64,000 nucleotides of DNA, from the NCBI GenBank assembly GCA_964530825.1, contig CAZHCA010000002.1, forward strand, positions 62,001 through 126,000, written 5' to 3'. The DNA is from CAZHCA01 sp964530825. Its GTDB lineage: Bacteria > Bacteroidota > Bacteroidia > Chitinophagales > Saprospiraceae. Below, in pieces: positions 43,453 to 51,869 of this stretch. A model generated the notes under the pieces. It was not told where the DNA came from and made no database searches. It was given only the letters and a program-made list of their open reading frames with translations. A program made the position numbers and the translations under genes. Position 1 is the first letter of the stretch. Every line of letters begins with the position of its first letter.

Positions 43453-44567
43453 TAGTGCATCATTGTTAATTTCCTGAAGGTACGGTCATATTTTAAATTA
43501 AGGTTACTCCAATCGTATTTACTGACAAAATCGCGCAATTTTACGACGGCACGAAGACCGGGCGGATGGGTCAAAAGTGCTTGCATTCGGGCTCCCAATT
43601 CATGGTTGTTCCCGTACAGGCAATGGGGTGCCATTGATTTTGGGAGATGCTCGGGATAAGCCAAGCGGTTGGGGAGTAACGGATAACAACCGCAATAGAT
43701 AGCCTCAATGACGCTGCCCCCGAAGAAATCTTGAATAGCCGTGACAGGCAAAAGATCAGCCTGCCAGAGCAAACGCGCATACTCTTCCCGATTTCTCGCA
43801 TATCCCCAATGCAAAATACGATCCGAAAGGCGCGATCGGGCCTGCTCAAAAATGGCCGGTGATTGGGCATAAGCTTTTCCCAGGACGATTAGTCGAAAAT
43901 CGTATCCCGCATCTTTTAATCGAAATAGTAACCCGAAAAAATCATCGGGGTTTTTATCGTACTCCCACCGGTGGTTCCACAAAATAACAGGCGAATTGGA
44001 TGGTCCGTCTTTACTTCGGAAAGTGTCCAAGGGCTTCAGATCTAGGCCCAACGGTAGTACGTGTGCTTTTTGGCGCAGGCTTTCTACCTGCGCTATCTCC
44101 TGATGATCGGGGAATTGTCCAAGAAATAACGGCAATTGCTCCAGAAAGCTATCGAGGTGAAATCGGGAGTTGAAAAGAAGCGCATCGGCAGCTAGGGCCG
44201 AGGTAAAATTGGTATAACCGTACAGGTTGTTGCGCTCGTGGTCGCGCGGCAGGTCACCAGGCGACCAGGGATAGGTGATTTGATTTTCGTGAAAGTAGAG
44301 TGCGACCTTAGTATACCGGGGATCCACCCGCGCCAAACCCAAAAAAGTTGCTACATCGAGCATATCGGAGGCCAGGATTAAATCGGATTGCCAACCCGAC
44401 TCTCGATAGCGGCGGGCCAGCCTGGGGGCACCCCCGATCATACGCCACTTCCAGTGCCTGCCCGGAAGCGTCATTACTTGTACCTGGTGCTGACTTACCC
44501 TCTGGTAGCCCTCAATCCATTGCTGGTGACTGCCGGTGTAGAAGGGTTCCAGAATTAGAATTTTCAT
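43452..44567 (-). CDS. tRNA-queuosine alpha-mannosyltransferase-like GT-B enzyme (DUF3524 type)
   Basis: A 371-residue protein. The N-terminal DUF3524-type domain (about 1-170) has ILEPFYTGSHQQW, LPGRHWKWRM, LASDMLDVATFLGL and ALYFHENQITYPW, all characteristic of the GTDC1/QTMAN family. The C-terminal half is a GT4-like GT-B domain with ILWNHRWEYDKNP, and DFFGGSVIEAIYCGCYPLLP near 305-325. The vertebrate member mannosylates queuosine in the anticodon of tRNA-Asp. That the bacterial protein does the same is inference. No queuosine synthesis gene is in the window. It leads the operon with the hydrolase and PrsW genes. Confidence 0.85.
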   Translation of the reverse strand: MKILILEPFYTGSHQQWIEGYQRVSQHQVQVMTLPGRHWKWRMIGGAPRLARRYRESGWQSDLILASDMLDVATFLGLARVDPRYTKVALYFHENQITYPWSPGDLPRDHERNNLYGYTNFTSALAADALLFNSRFHLDSFLEQLPLFLGQFPDHQEIAQVESLRQKAHVLPLGLDLKPLDTFRSKDGPSNSPVILWNHRWEYDKNPDDFFGLLFRLKDAGYDFRLIVLGKAYAQSPAIFEQARSRLSDRILHWGYARNREEYARLLWQADLLPVTAIQDFFGGSVIEAIYCGCYPLLPNRLAYPEHLPKSMAPHCLYGNNHELGARMQALLTHPPGLRAVVKLRDFVSKYDWSNLNLKYDRTFRKLTMMH

Positions 44568-44714
44568 TTGACGAACGATTATTCCATGCGGCCTCCGGAG
44601 GAAAAGATCCTTTTTCCTATTTTTAAGCTAAGATAATTACTTAGCTAAGGGAGTGTTGCCGTAGGGCTGTCTTTGAGTATTTCGAATGGGTTATCGGTTA
44701 AGTTAACGTGAAAC

Positions 44715-45983
44715 ATGCAGGATTTCTCTAACATAAAAGACCATCTTTCCCAGGTGGAGGCATTGGAAAAAGAATTGCACCTCAAGCAGTTGCAAATTAA
44801 TCGCCTGTTAAATATTACCCAGGCGATCAATAACAATGTACCGGCCGAGGGACTATTTGATATGTACAAGTCTTTTTTGAGCTGGGAGATTGGTGTAAAA
44901 AAAATGGCTCTTTACATCCGAGGTGAAGAGGGGTGGTCCTGTAAGCGCCATTTGGGCATTGATGAGGAATTATTGAACGAAGATATCCATTATTATTTTA
45001 CTCAATATGACCGACTGCAGAATCTTGAAGAGGCCGACCATCCCCTGATTCAGGAGTTTGATGTGGTCATTCCAGTGCGGCATAAGAAAACGCCTATTGC
45101 CTATGTTTTTATCGGCGGCTTTACCGAAGATGAGGATATGTACAATAAGGTACAGTTCATCACCACGATCACCAATGTAATTGCGGTAGCAATTGAAAAT
45201 AAGCGCCTGTTTAAGCGCCAGCTTGAGCAGGAGCGCCTGCGCAAGGAAATGGAACTTGCCAGTGAAGTGCAAAGCATGCTCATGCCCAAGCGCATGCCGC
45301 AAAACGAAAGTTATGAGTTCGCCCGAATTTATAAACCGCACTTAGGGGTGGGAGGCGACTACTATGACTTTATCGAGTTCCCCGATAACAAGCTTGTTTT
45401 TTGCGTTGGCGATTTTACCGGCAAAGGCGTTTCGGCGGCGCTCCTGATGGCCAATTTTCAGGCTAATTTCCATACCCTCATCAACAAACGTACATCTCTG
45501 GATTGCTTCGTGCGCGATCTCAACAACTCGGTTAACCTCATTACAAAAGGCGAGCGTTTCATTACCTTTTTCATTGCCGAGTACGACGTTCAAACCCAAC
45601 GGCTGCGTTATATTAATGCGGGCCATAATCCGCCCGTACTGGTGACGGGCGGCCAGGCTCATTTGTTGGAAAAGGGCACCATCATGCTGGGATCTTACCA
45701 AGAGCTGCCGGAGGTTCATGTCGGCTGTTGCGATATAAAAGGCGAAGCCCTGATTTTTTCTTATACCGATGGGTTAACCGAAGTCAAAAATGAAGCCGGT
45801 CGTTTTCTATCCGAAGATCTATTGTATGGTTTTGTCAAAGACAATTATGCGCTTTCAGCAGAGACTTTCAATCAACGGTTAATGGGCTATCTCAATAATT
45901 TCAAAGGGGCAACGAACTATCTCGATGATTTTACGGTGCTCACCTGCAGGATATTCGATCCTGCTTCCGAACGACCTGATTAA
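44715..45983 (+). CDS. SpoIIE/RsbU-type serine phosphatase with GAF-like sensor
   Basis: A 422-residue protein. A short coiled coil (1-35) precedes a GAF-like domain (about 40-165) and a helical linker (KRQLEQERLRKEMELASEVQ), then the PP2C-type phosphatase domain (about 190-415). Metal-binding Asp residues lie in GVGGDYYDF, VGDFTGKGVSAALLMA and SYTDGLTEVKN. Such enzymes dephosphorylate STAS-domain anti-anti-sigma factors. A possible antagonist kinase is encoded at 7031, but the STAS protein is not in the window. There are no membrane helices. It is monocistronic. Confidence 0.92.
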   Translation: MQDFSNIKDHLSQVEALEKELHLKQLQINRLLNITQAINNNVPAEGLFDMYKSFLSWEIGVKKMALYIRGEEGWSCKRHLGIDEELLNEDIHYYFTQYDRLQNLEEADHPLIQEFDVVIPVRHKKTPIAYVFIGGFTEDEDMYNKVQFITTITNVIAVAIENKRLFKRQLEQERLRKEMELASEVQSMLMPKRMPQNESYEFARIYKPHLGVGGDYYDFIEFPDNKLVFCVGDFTGKGVSAALLMANFQANFHTLINKRTSLDCFVRDLNNSVNLITKGERFITFFIAEYDVQTQRLRYINAGHNPPVLVTGGQAHLLEKGTIMLGSYQELPEVHVGCCDIKGEALIFSYTDGLTEVKNEAGRFLSEDLLYGFVKDNYALSAETFNQRLMGYLNNFKGATNYLDDFTVLTCRIFDPASERPD

Positions 45984-46111
45984 TGAGTTTTGTCTAAAAA
46001 CATTTTTGTTCTATCGATAAAATCAACCTTTCCGGTCTGAAAAGGCGTCTATAGGCTGCATCTTTTTGCCCGTTATCCGGGTTGGTTAGTTAAGGACATG
46101 TATTACAGCAT

Positions 46112-46909
46112 ATGGCGAACACACAAGGACTTAAAGACAAGAATATTACCGGCATTCTCGCCCTCCTGCTTGGTTGGGCAGGTATCCATCGTTTTTACCT
46201 GAATCAAGTAGGACTGGGCATCCTCTACGTACTGCTCATGTTTACTGGGATCTCTTTTTTGTTGGGTGTGATCGATGCCATTGCCTTTTTTTCCATGGAC
46301 CAGGATCGGTTCGACATTAAATACAACCGAGAGCACTTCCGCGCTTCTCCCCGCCAAGAGGCTACCCGGCCCTCGGCTACTTACCGAACCCGGCCTGCAA
46401 AACCAGCTCCTGTGCGCACGCGCAGACGTCCGCAAGTCGACATTAAAGAGCTCAAGCAAAACGGGATCAAAAAGTTTCGAGACTACGACTTCAACGGCGC
46501 GATTCAAGACTTCGAAAAGGCCCTGCAATACAAGGAAGACGACGTGGCTTTACATTTCAATCTGGCTTGTGCCTATTCCTTAAACGAAGATGTAGACAAA
46601 GCGCTTCATCATTTGGACCGTGCGGTGGCTAATGGATTCGACGACTTTGATCGCATCCGCGAGCACGATGCCCTGGCCTATTTGCGCATTCAGGATAAGT
46701 ACCAGCAGTTTGTCGAAAACAACTTTCGGCTGGTGCGTAAAATCGATCCGGAACAGGGGCCGGCTTTGCCGGATTTGCCCAACGAAGCGGAGCAAGACAA
46801 AGACCAACCCGACCTACTAGAGCAGCTCAACCGGCTCCATGATTTGCGGGAAAAAGGTCTACTGACAGAAGAAGAATTCGTAAGCCAAAAGCGCAAATTG
46901 ATGGGCTAG
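46112..46909 (+). CDS. TM2 domain protein with TPR-like repeats and SHOCT end
   Basis: A 265-residue protein with three parts. A TM2 domain (about 8-70) has two membrane helices around the GWAGIHRFYLNQ motif. A basic linker leads to TPR-like helices (about 110-200, with FRDYDFNGAIQDFEKALQY and ALHFNLACAYS). A SHOCT-like end reads LREKGLLTEEEFVSQKRKLM. TM2 and SHOCT are both common in small bacterial membrane proteins of unknown function; their fusion through TPRs suggests a membrane scaffold (inference). The start ATG 46112 gives MANTQGLKDK. Confidence 0.85.
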   Translation: MANTQGLKDKNITGILALLLGWAGIHRFYLNQVGLGILYVLLMFTGISFLLGVIDAIAFFSMDQDRFDIKYNREHFRASPRQEATRPSATYRTRPAKPAPVRTRRRPQVDIKELKQNGIKKFRDYDFNGAIQDFEKALQYKEDDVALHFNLACAYSLNEDVDKALHHLDRAVANGFDDFDRIREHDALAYLRIQDKYQQFVENNFRLVRKIDPEQGPALPDLPNEAEQDKDQPDLLEQLNRLHDLREKGLLTEEEFVSQKRKLMG

Positions 46910-46921
46910 TTAACCTGACGC

Positions 46922-46963
46922 CCGGCTTACAATTAGCGGTTTTTAGATTGTTAAAGAAGCCGG
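46922..46963 (+). other. Two-part hairpin after the TM2 gene
   Basis: CCGGCTT/AAGCCGG with an inner ACAAT/ATTGT stem and a 5-base bulge. Only a short TTTT follows 6 bases later, so it is a weak terminator at best. Confidence 0.35.
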
Positions 46964-47040
46964 TGAAAGTTTTACGCGTGCAACAGAGTTCCTAATTTAC
47001 TGTTGTTGATGGTGCACGGATTAATAACTAAAGGAGATCG

Positions 47041-47700
47041 ATGCTTGCTGAATCATTGATATCAAATGAAATTATTCCATTGCGAACTTCCGATATGGGA
47101 GAAGATGGGCTCTCCATGATGGAGGAATTTATGGTGCGCCACTTGCCGATCGTTAACAACGAACAATTGCTTGGCCTGATCTCGGAAAGTGATATTCTGG
47201 ATCAGGATGCGACTGAAGCCGTGGGGTCGTATAGCTTATCCCTGATCCGGCCCTATGTGAGCGCCAGCGATCACATCTTCGAGATCATGCGCCTGCTCGC
47301 CGACCTCAAACTGACCCTCATCCCCGTAGTCGATGATGAAAATAACTACCTGGGTGTTGTAACCCAGGAAGATCTGCTGAAGCGTTTCGCTCAAATGGCT
47401 TCCTTTTACGAAGCCGGCGCGGTGATTGTTCTGGAGCTAAGCCGCCGCGACTATAGCTTATCCGAAATCGCTCGCATTGTAGAGTCGGAGAACGCTGTGA
47501 TCTTAAATTGCTTCATTACTTCTTATCCCGATTCCTCGCGCATTGATGTAACCTTGAAAATCAATCGTCAAAATATCCAGTCCATTATTGCGGCGTTTAA
47601 CCGGTACGATTATCTTATCAAAGCAGCATTCACCGAACAATCCTTCCAGGACACCCTGCGCGACCGCTATGATGCCCTGATGAGCTACCTCAATGTGTAA
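47041..47700 (+). CDS. CBS domain pair protein with ACT-like C-terminus
   Basis: A 219-residue protein: two CBS motifs (about 5-65 with FMVRHLPIVNNEQLLGLISESD and 70-130 with LTLIPVVDDENNYLGVVTQEDLL, split by helices), then about 70 residues resembling an ACT-like sensor. There is no enzyme domain. CBS pairs bind adenosyl ligands. In many Bacteroidota a CBS gene of this kind precedes NAD kinase; here the BamA/TamA-like gene lies between. AAGGAGA lies 3-9 bases before the ATG, an unusually good Shine-Dalgarno sequence for this phylum. Confidence 0.88.
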   Translation: MLAESLISNEIIPLRTSDMGEDGLSMMEEFMVRHLPIVNNEQLLGLISESDILDQDATEAVGSYSLSLIRPYVSASDHIFEIMRLLADLKLTLIPVVDDENNYLGVVTQEDLLKRFAQMASFYEAGAVIVLELSRRDYSLSEIARIVESENAVILNCFITSYPDSSRIDVTLKINRQNIQSIIAAFNRYDYLIKAAFTEQSFQDTLRDRYDALMSYLNV

Positions 47701-47813
47701 TCAGAAAATTTTTCCTGACCAATCAACGTTCCAACAACGAAATTTTTTCCCGATCATTCAGCTAAACAAATTTTGTTGGACATCTGCCTTTAACTAAAAA
47801 AAATATTTTTTTG

Positions 47814-47827
47814 GTGATAAAAATCAC
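47814..47827. promoter_or_regulatory. CRP/FNR-like palindrome upstream of the BamA/TamA-like gene
   Basis: GTGAT-AAAA-ATCAC is a 5-bp inverted repeat with the TGAT-N4-ATCA core of CRP/FNR family sites, 26 bases before the start codon. The FNR consensus is TTGAT-N4-ATCAA. Confidence 0.25.
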
Positions 47828-47853
47828 TATATTCAACGGCAGACAGGAATGGT

Positions 47854-49260
47854 ATGCGGACAACTCTCCTAATCACTTGCTTATTAGGCCTAACTACGGT
47901 AGGCTATTGCCAACAACAATGGGTAATCGTTGAATCGATATTTATCAGTGGTAATAAGCAAACCCGTGAAGCTACTATTCTGCGCGAAATGATTATCGAG
48001 GCAGGCGACACCCTCAATCGAGCTGAACTGGATGAAAAGCTGGAGAAATCCAGGAATTACATCTTAAATACGGGGCTTTTCAACACTGTAACGATTGAAG
48101 TGCAGTCCGTCAGAGGAGCTGTAAAGAAAAGGGTGACGGTACTTGTTGTAGTAGAAGAACAATGGTACTTGTATCCTGCTCCGATCTTCGAATTGGCCGA
48201 TCCCAGTTTTAATGTATGGTGGAACGAACAGGGTGCCGACCTTAGTCGTACCAACTACGGCATTGATTTTTCTCACACCAATTTTACGGGGCGGGGCGAT
48301 CGCATTAAGTTGGGATTCCAGACCGGATTTACCCGCGATTTCGACTTCTCTTATTCAGTACCTTACATCAATCGTAAGCAAACGCTGGGGATTAACACGC
48401 GGGTGTCATTTTCCCAAAACAGGGAAATTGCTTATGCGACAATTGATAACAAATTAAAAGCCTACGACAATCAGGAGGAGAAGTTTACCGACTCCCGGTT
48501 CTATGCCCATATTGGTTTTAGTTACCGGAAAGCGATCGAAGACGCCCATTTTGTTACCGTGAGTTACCATCAGAATTGGGTAGTCGAGGAAATCGCCCGG
48601 GAGTTAAATCCACACTTTTTTCTCAATGGCGATAATCTGCAACGCTTTTTCAGCTTGCGTTACACTTTTGTGCATGACAATCGCGACTTCCGGCCCTATC
48701 CAACCAACGGTAAGCGATTCGTAGCAACCCTGGAAAAAGATGGCTTTGGCGTCTTCGGTGACCGCTCGGCCCTTACGACCTCTCTGGCTTTTCAGCAATT
48801 TGTACCACTGACGGAAAAGATAAATTTTTCATACAGCGTTCGCGGGAAATACTCTTTTTTCCGGCACCGCCAACCCTATAATGATAACCGCGCAGTGGGT
48901 GCAGGGAGCAATAGTATTCGCGGATACGAGTTTTACATGATCGACGGTCTGGACATGGGTATTTTGAAAACCGGGCTTCGATTTCCGCTCTTCAACCACA
49001 GCTTTAACCTGGACAAATTTGTGCCAATCGATGCCTTTAAACGCCTGCCCATAGAGGCTTATTTTTGTCTGAATGCCGATATGGGTTACGTAAATAATCC
49101 CTTTGATTCCGACTTCAATTCGCTCGATAATCAAATGCTCTACGGCGGCGGTCCCGCTTTGGACTTGTTATTCTACACCGATATACTCTTCCGGCTGGAG
49201 TACAACTTTAATCATTTACTTGAAAATGGCTTATCTTTGCATTTCAACATGAATATTTGA
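47854..49260 (+). CDS. BamA/TamA family outer-membrane protein with POTRA domain
   Basis: A 468-residue protein with a signal peptide ending VGYCQ. One POTRA domain (about 25-105) has IFISGNKQTREATILRE and YILNTGLFNTVTIEV. The rest alternates strands ending in a phenylalanine-poor but beta-barrel-like C-terminus (LSLHFNMNI). At 468 residues with a single POTRA it is too small to be BamA, so a TamA-like or surface-antigen-type transporter is more likely. The RGYEF segment in NSIRGYEFYM matches the conserved RGY of the Omp85 barrel lid loop. Its stop overlaps the NAD kinase start (TGATG). Confidence 0.85.
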   Translation: MRTTLLITCLLGLTTVGYCQQQWVIVESIFISGNKQTREATILREMIIEAGDTLNRAELDEKLEKSRNYILNTGLFNTVTIEVQSVRGAVKKRVTVLVVVEEQWYLYPAPIFELADPSFNVWWNEQGADLSRTNYGIDFSHTNFTGRGDRIKLGFQTGFTRDFDFSYSVPYINRKQTLGINTRVSFSQNREIAYATIDNKLKAYDNQEEKFTDSRFYAHIGFSYRKAIEDAHFVTVSYHQNWVVEEIARELNPHFFLNGDNLQRFFSLRYTFVHDNRDFRPYPTNGKRFVATLEKDGFGVFGDRSALTTSLAFQQFVPLTEKINFSYSVRGKYSFFRHRQPYNDNRAVGAGSNSIRGYEFYMIDGLDMGILKTGLRFPLFNHSFNLDKFVPIDAFKRLPIEAYFCLNADMGYVNNPFDSDFNSLDNQMLYGGGPALDLLFYTDILFRLEYNFNHLLENGLSLHFNMNI

Positions 49261-50144
49261 TGCAAGTCGTTGTCTACAGTCAAGTCCTCAAGAGTAAAGA
49301 CATTCCCCACGTTCAAAAACTGTTTGATGCCCTTCACCAAGAATCCATTACTGCCTATGTTCATGGACCTTATCTGGAGCAACTGGAGGGGCGGATCAAA
49401 TTTCCCTCACCAGTCGGCGTATTCGAGGGATATCTCGATTTCAGCGTAAAAAAGTTTGACTACTTCATCACCCTGGGCGGCGATGGGACCATCTTAAAGG
49501 CGATCACCTTTATCCGCGATGCCGACGTTCCCATCATGGGAATCAACTTAGGTCGTCTGGGTTTTCTGGCGGGTATTGAAAAAAAGCGAATCAAAGAAGC
49601 AGTGCAAATGCTTAAAAAGGGGCGATTTGCCATTGACGAGCGCAGGTTGCTTTACCTCGAATCGAATCTGCCGCTTTTCGGCGAGGTACGCTTCGGACTG
49701 AATGACTGCACCTTGCTCAAGCGCGATACCTCTTCCATGATTACCATTCACACTTACATCAATGGTGGTTATCTGAATTCCTATTGGGCCGATGGCATCA
49801 TCGTAGCTACGCCAACTGGCTCTACCGGTTACTCTCTAAGCTGCGGTGGGCCTATTATTTTCCCTAAGTCAGGCAACTTGGTCATTACGCCAGTTGCCCC
49901 TCACAACCTCAATGTACGACCGGTCGTAATCTCGGACGATGCCGTGATTTCCTTCGAGGTGGAAGGGCGGACCGAAAATTTTCTCTGTACCCTGGACTCC
50001 CGCTTTGAGACCATCAACTCGGCTCACCAATTAGCCGTGCGCAAAAATGATTTTAATATTAAGCTCATTCATATGCAGGATGTAAGCTTCATGGAGACCA
50101 TCCGCAACAAACTCACCTGGGGGATCGATTCTCGCAATTACTAA
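49260..50144 (+). CDS. nadK: NAD kinase
   Basis: A 294-residue enzyme phosphorylating NAD to NADP. The diphosphate-binding GGDGT lies at 73-77 in FITLGGDGTILK, followed by GINLGRLGFLA and the second conserved region TPTGSTGYSLSCGGPI. The length is normal. The ATG at 49260 overlaps the upstream stop codon. NAD kinase next to a CBS-domain gene is a common Bacteroidota arrangement. Confidence 0.96.
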   Translation: MQVVVYSQVLKSKDIPHVQKLFDALHQESITAYVHGPYLEQLEGRIKFPSPVGVFEGYLDFSVKKFDYFITLGGDGTILKAITFIRDADVPIMGINLGRLGFLAGIEKKRIKEAVQMLKKGRFAIDERRLLYLESNLPLFGEVRFGLNDCTLLKRDTSSMITIHTYINGGYLNSYWADGIIVATPTGSTGYSLSCGGPIIFPKSGNLVITPVAPHNLNVRPVVISDDAVISFEVEGRTENFLCTLDSRFETINSAHQLAVRKNDFNIKLIHMQDVSFMETIRNKLTWGIDSRNY

Positions 50145-50199
50145 GTCCGGATTTTGACGTCCAGCGACTATCTTTAGACTGGCCAACAACTCGATCGCT

Positions 50200-50970
50200 A
50201 TGCAAGCAGAACTGCACTGGAGGGGCGAGCGCTGGCAAATTGATTGGACTCAGCCAATCGACCTATCCATACCGCTACGCCCTGGGATGGAGAACGTAAA
50301 TTGCTTCTATGCGCCCCCGCCCGTAGCCCATCCGATCATTGCCGGTGACTTTGTGGGTGATACCCGCCAGGGCGGGGCAGTCAATTTTTTCCGGGTGTGT
50401 TTCACCCCCCATGGAAACGGAACCCATACCGAATGCGTAGGCCATATCAGTCAAAAGCGCTTTAGCTTGAACCAATCGCTGCGCCAATTTCATTTTGTGG
50501 CCAGATTAGTGAGCATTTATCCCCAAAAACTTGTTAACGGTGACAGAATTATTGACCGCGATCAATTAGCGCCTCTTTTGAGGGATGGACCTTATCCGGC
50601 ATTAATTATGCGCACCCTGCCAAACGATGAACTGAAGTTGCGTACCAATTATTCGGGAACTAACCCGCCTTATCTCACAGCGGCGGCTATGGAGTTGATC
50701 GTGCAATATGGCGTGGGACATTTGCTGGTAGATCTACCTTCTGTCGACCGGGAAGCAGACGGTGGCGAACTGACTGCCCATAGGGTATTTTGGAAATACC
50801 CAGAGCAAATAAGGGAAAAAGCAACCATTACGGAGTTGATTTATGTACCCGAATCCGTAAATGATGGTCTGTATTTGCTCAATTTACAAATCACAGCCCT
50901 TGAGTTAGATGCCAGCCCAAGCAAGCCGGTGATTTATCCCTTGCGAATTATTGGTAAAAATTTCGAATAA
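50200..50970 (+). CDS. Cyclase family protein (kynurenine formamidase-like fold)
   Basis: A 256-residue metal-dependent hydrolase-like protein. The family metal motif HxGTHxDxPxH appears as HGNGTHTECVGH: both outer His and the GTH core are present, but Asp is replaced by Glu and Pro by Val-Gly. A further conserved region VGHLLVDLPSVDREADGGEL with a later His (AHRVFW) fits the family. Members hydrolyse formamides or cyclise polyketides; the substrate here is unknown. The gene overlaps the following frame slightly only if a GTG at 50951 is used for the next gene. Confidence 0.83.
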   Translation: MQAELHWRGERWQIDWTQPIDLSIPLRPGMENVNCFYAPPPVAHPIIAGDFVGDTRQGGAVNFFRVCFTPHGNGTHTECVGHISQKRFSLNQSLRQFHFVARLVSIYPQKLVNGDRIIDRDQLAPLLRDGPYPALIMRTLPNDELKLRTNYSGTNPPYLTAAAMELIVQYGVGHLLVDLPSVDREADGGELTAHRVFWKYPEQIREKATITELIYVPESVNDGLYLLNLQITALELDASPSKPVIYPLRIIGKNFE

Positions 50971-50989
50971 TTGTATTTTATGTAGCGGT

Positions 50990-51661
50990 ATGACGCACCC
51001 TAGATCAAAATATTATTCTGAAATATATCGTCAGTTCAAATCAATGGAGCCCGGCGCTCATCGGGAAATAATCCATTTTTTCGAAAAGGAAGAGTCGCGG
51101 ATTCAGAAGTTGGAGTTCACCGAATATTTTGAACTGCTCGTTGCTTACGTAGAGGCGCTTTTCGAGGTCGGACAGCACCGCAAGCACTTATTAATGGTCG
51201 ATCGGGTCATTGAAGAATCCATTGCGCATAATGTGCATGACTTCAAGGGGCAGGATATATTCCGGCAGATGCTCTTTCGGCGTGCTGCCTCTTTGTATCA
51301 CACCCGCCAATACCATGAAGCGGATTACGTACTGCGGGAAATGATCCGGATCAATCCCAGAGATGAAGACGCTTCGCGTTTGATGCAACGCTGTCGGTTG
51401 CGTCTGCGTCCTGCACTGGGGCGAAACACCAAGGCCGCTGCTATTCTTATTTTTCTATTCACTGCTATCCTCATCGCCGGCGAATTACTTTTAGTCCGTC
51501 CGTTTTATCCGATGTATGTCGCTGAAATCGAACAACTGCGCATCGGCCTATTCGTGTTCGGTTGTCTGATGCTGGTTGGAGGAGAGGTCTTCCACCGGCT
51601 ATGGTGTCGTTGGGAAGTCCATCATTTTGTACAAGAGGTATTTCGAGACAAGCATTTCTAA
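50990..51661 (+). CDS. Membrane protein with TPR-like helices, unknown function
   Basis: A 223-residue protein that I do not recognise. Residues 1-140 are helical, with a TPR-like stretch (FRRAASLYHTRQYHEADYVL then EMIRINPRDEDAS), followed by two membrane helices (about 150-172 and 180-205) and a short basic end. The start ATG 50990 is preferred over an upstream GTG in the cyclase gene. It may be a membrane-anchored adaptor (inference). It lies 19 bases after the cyclase gene. Confidence 0.7.
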   Translation: MTHPRSKYYSEIYRQFKSMEPGAHREIIHFFEKEESRIQKLEFTEYFELLVAYVEALFEVGQHRKHLLMVDRVIEESIAHNVHDFKGQDIFRQMLFRRAASLYHTRQYHEADYVLREMIRINPRDEDASRLMQRCRLRLRPALGRNTKAAAILIFLFTAILIAGELLLVRPFYPMYVAEIEQLRIGLFVFGCLMLVGGEVFHRLWCRWEVHHFVQEVFRDKHF

Positions 51662-51869
51662 GGAATGTCCGTTGACACCTATCAGCTACCAGTAGCACAT
51701 TCTGTTTTGTACATCGTTGAAAAACTGGGGCTTATCTTCTAGATATGCCTTTGTTTATTCAGGAAAAATTAAACATCCTTTTCAACTAAGGGCGTCAACA
51801 TTATTCTTTTTTTTAATTTTAACATCAATTGATCACCCGTTCCATCATGCCCAATGAAATCCTGAGAAT

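Noticed and set aside
43970..43982. GTGGTTCCAC as a parS half-site
   Set aside because: Only one arm is present, and the match is expected by chance.
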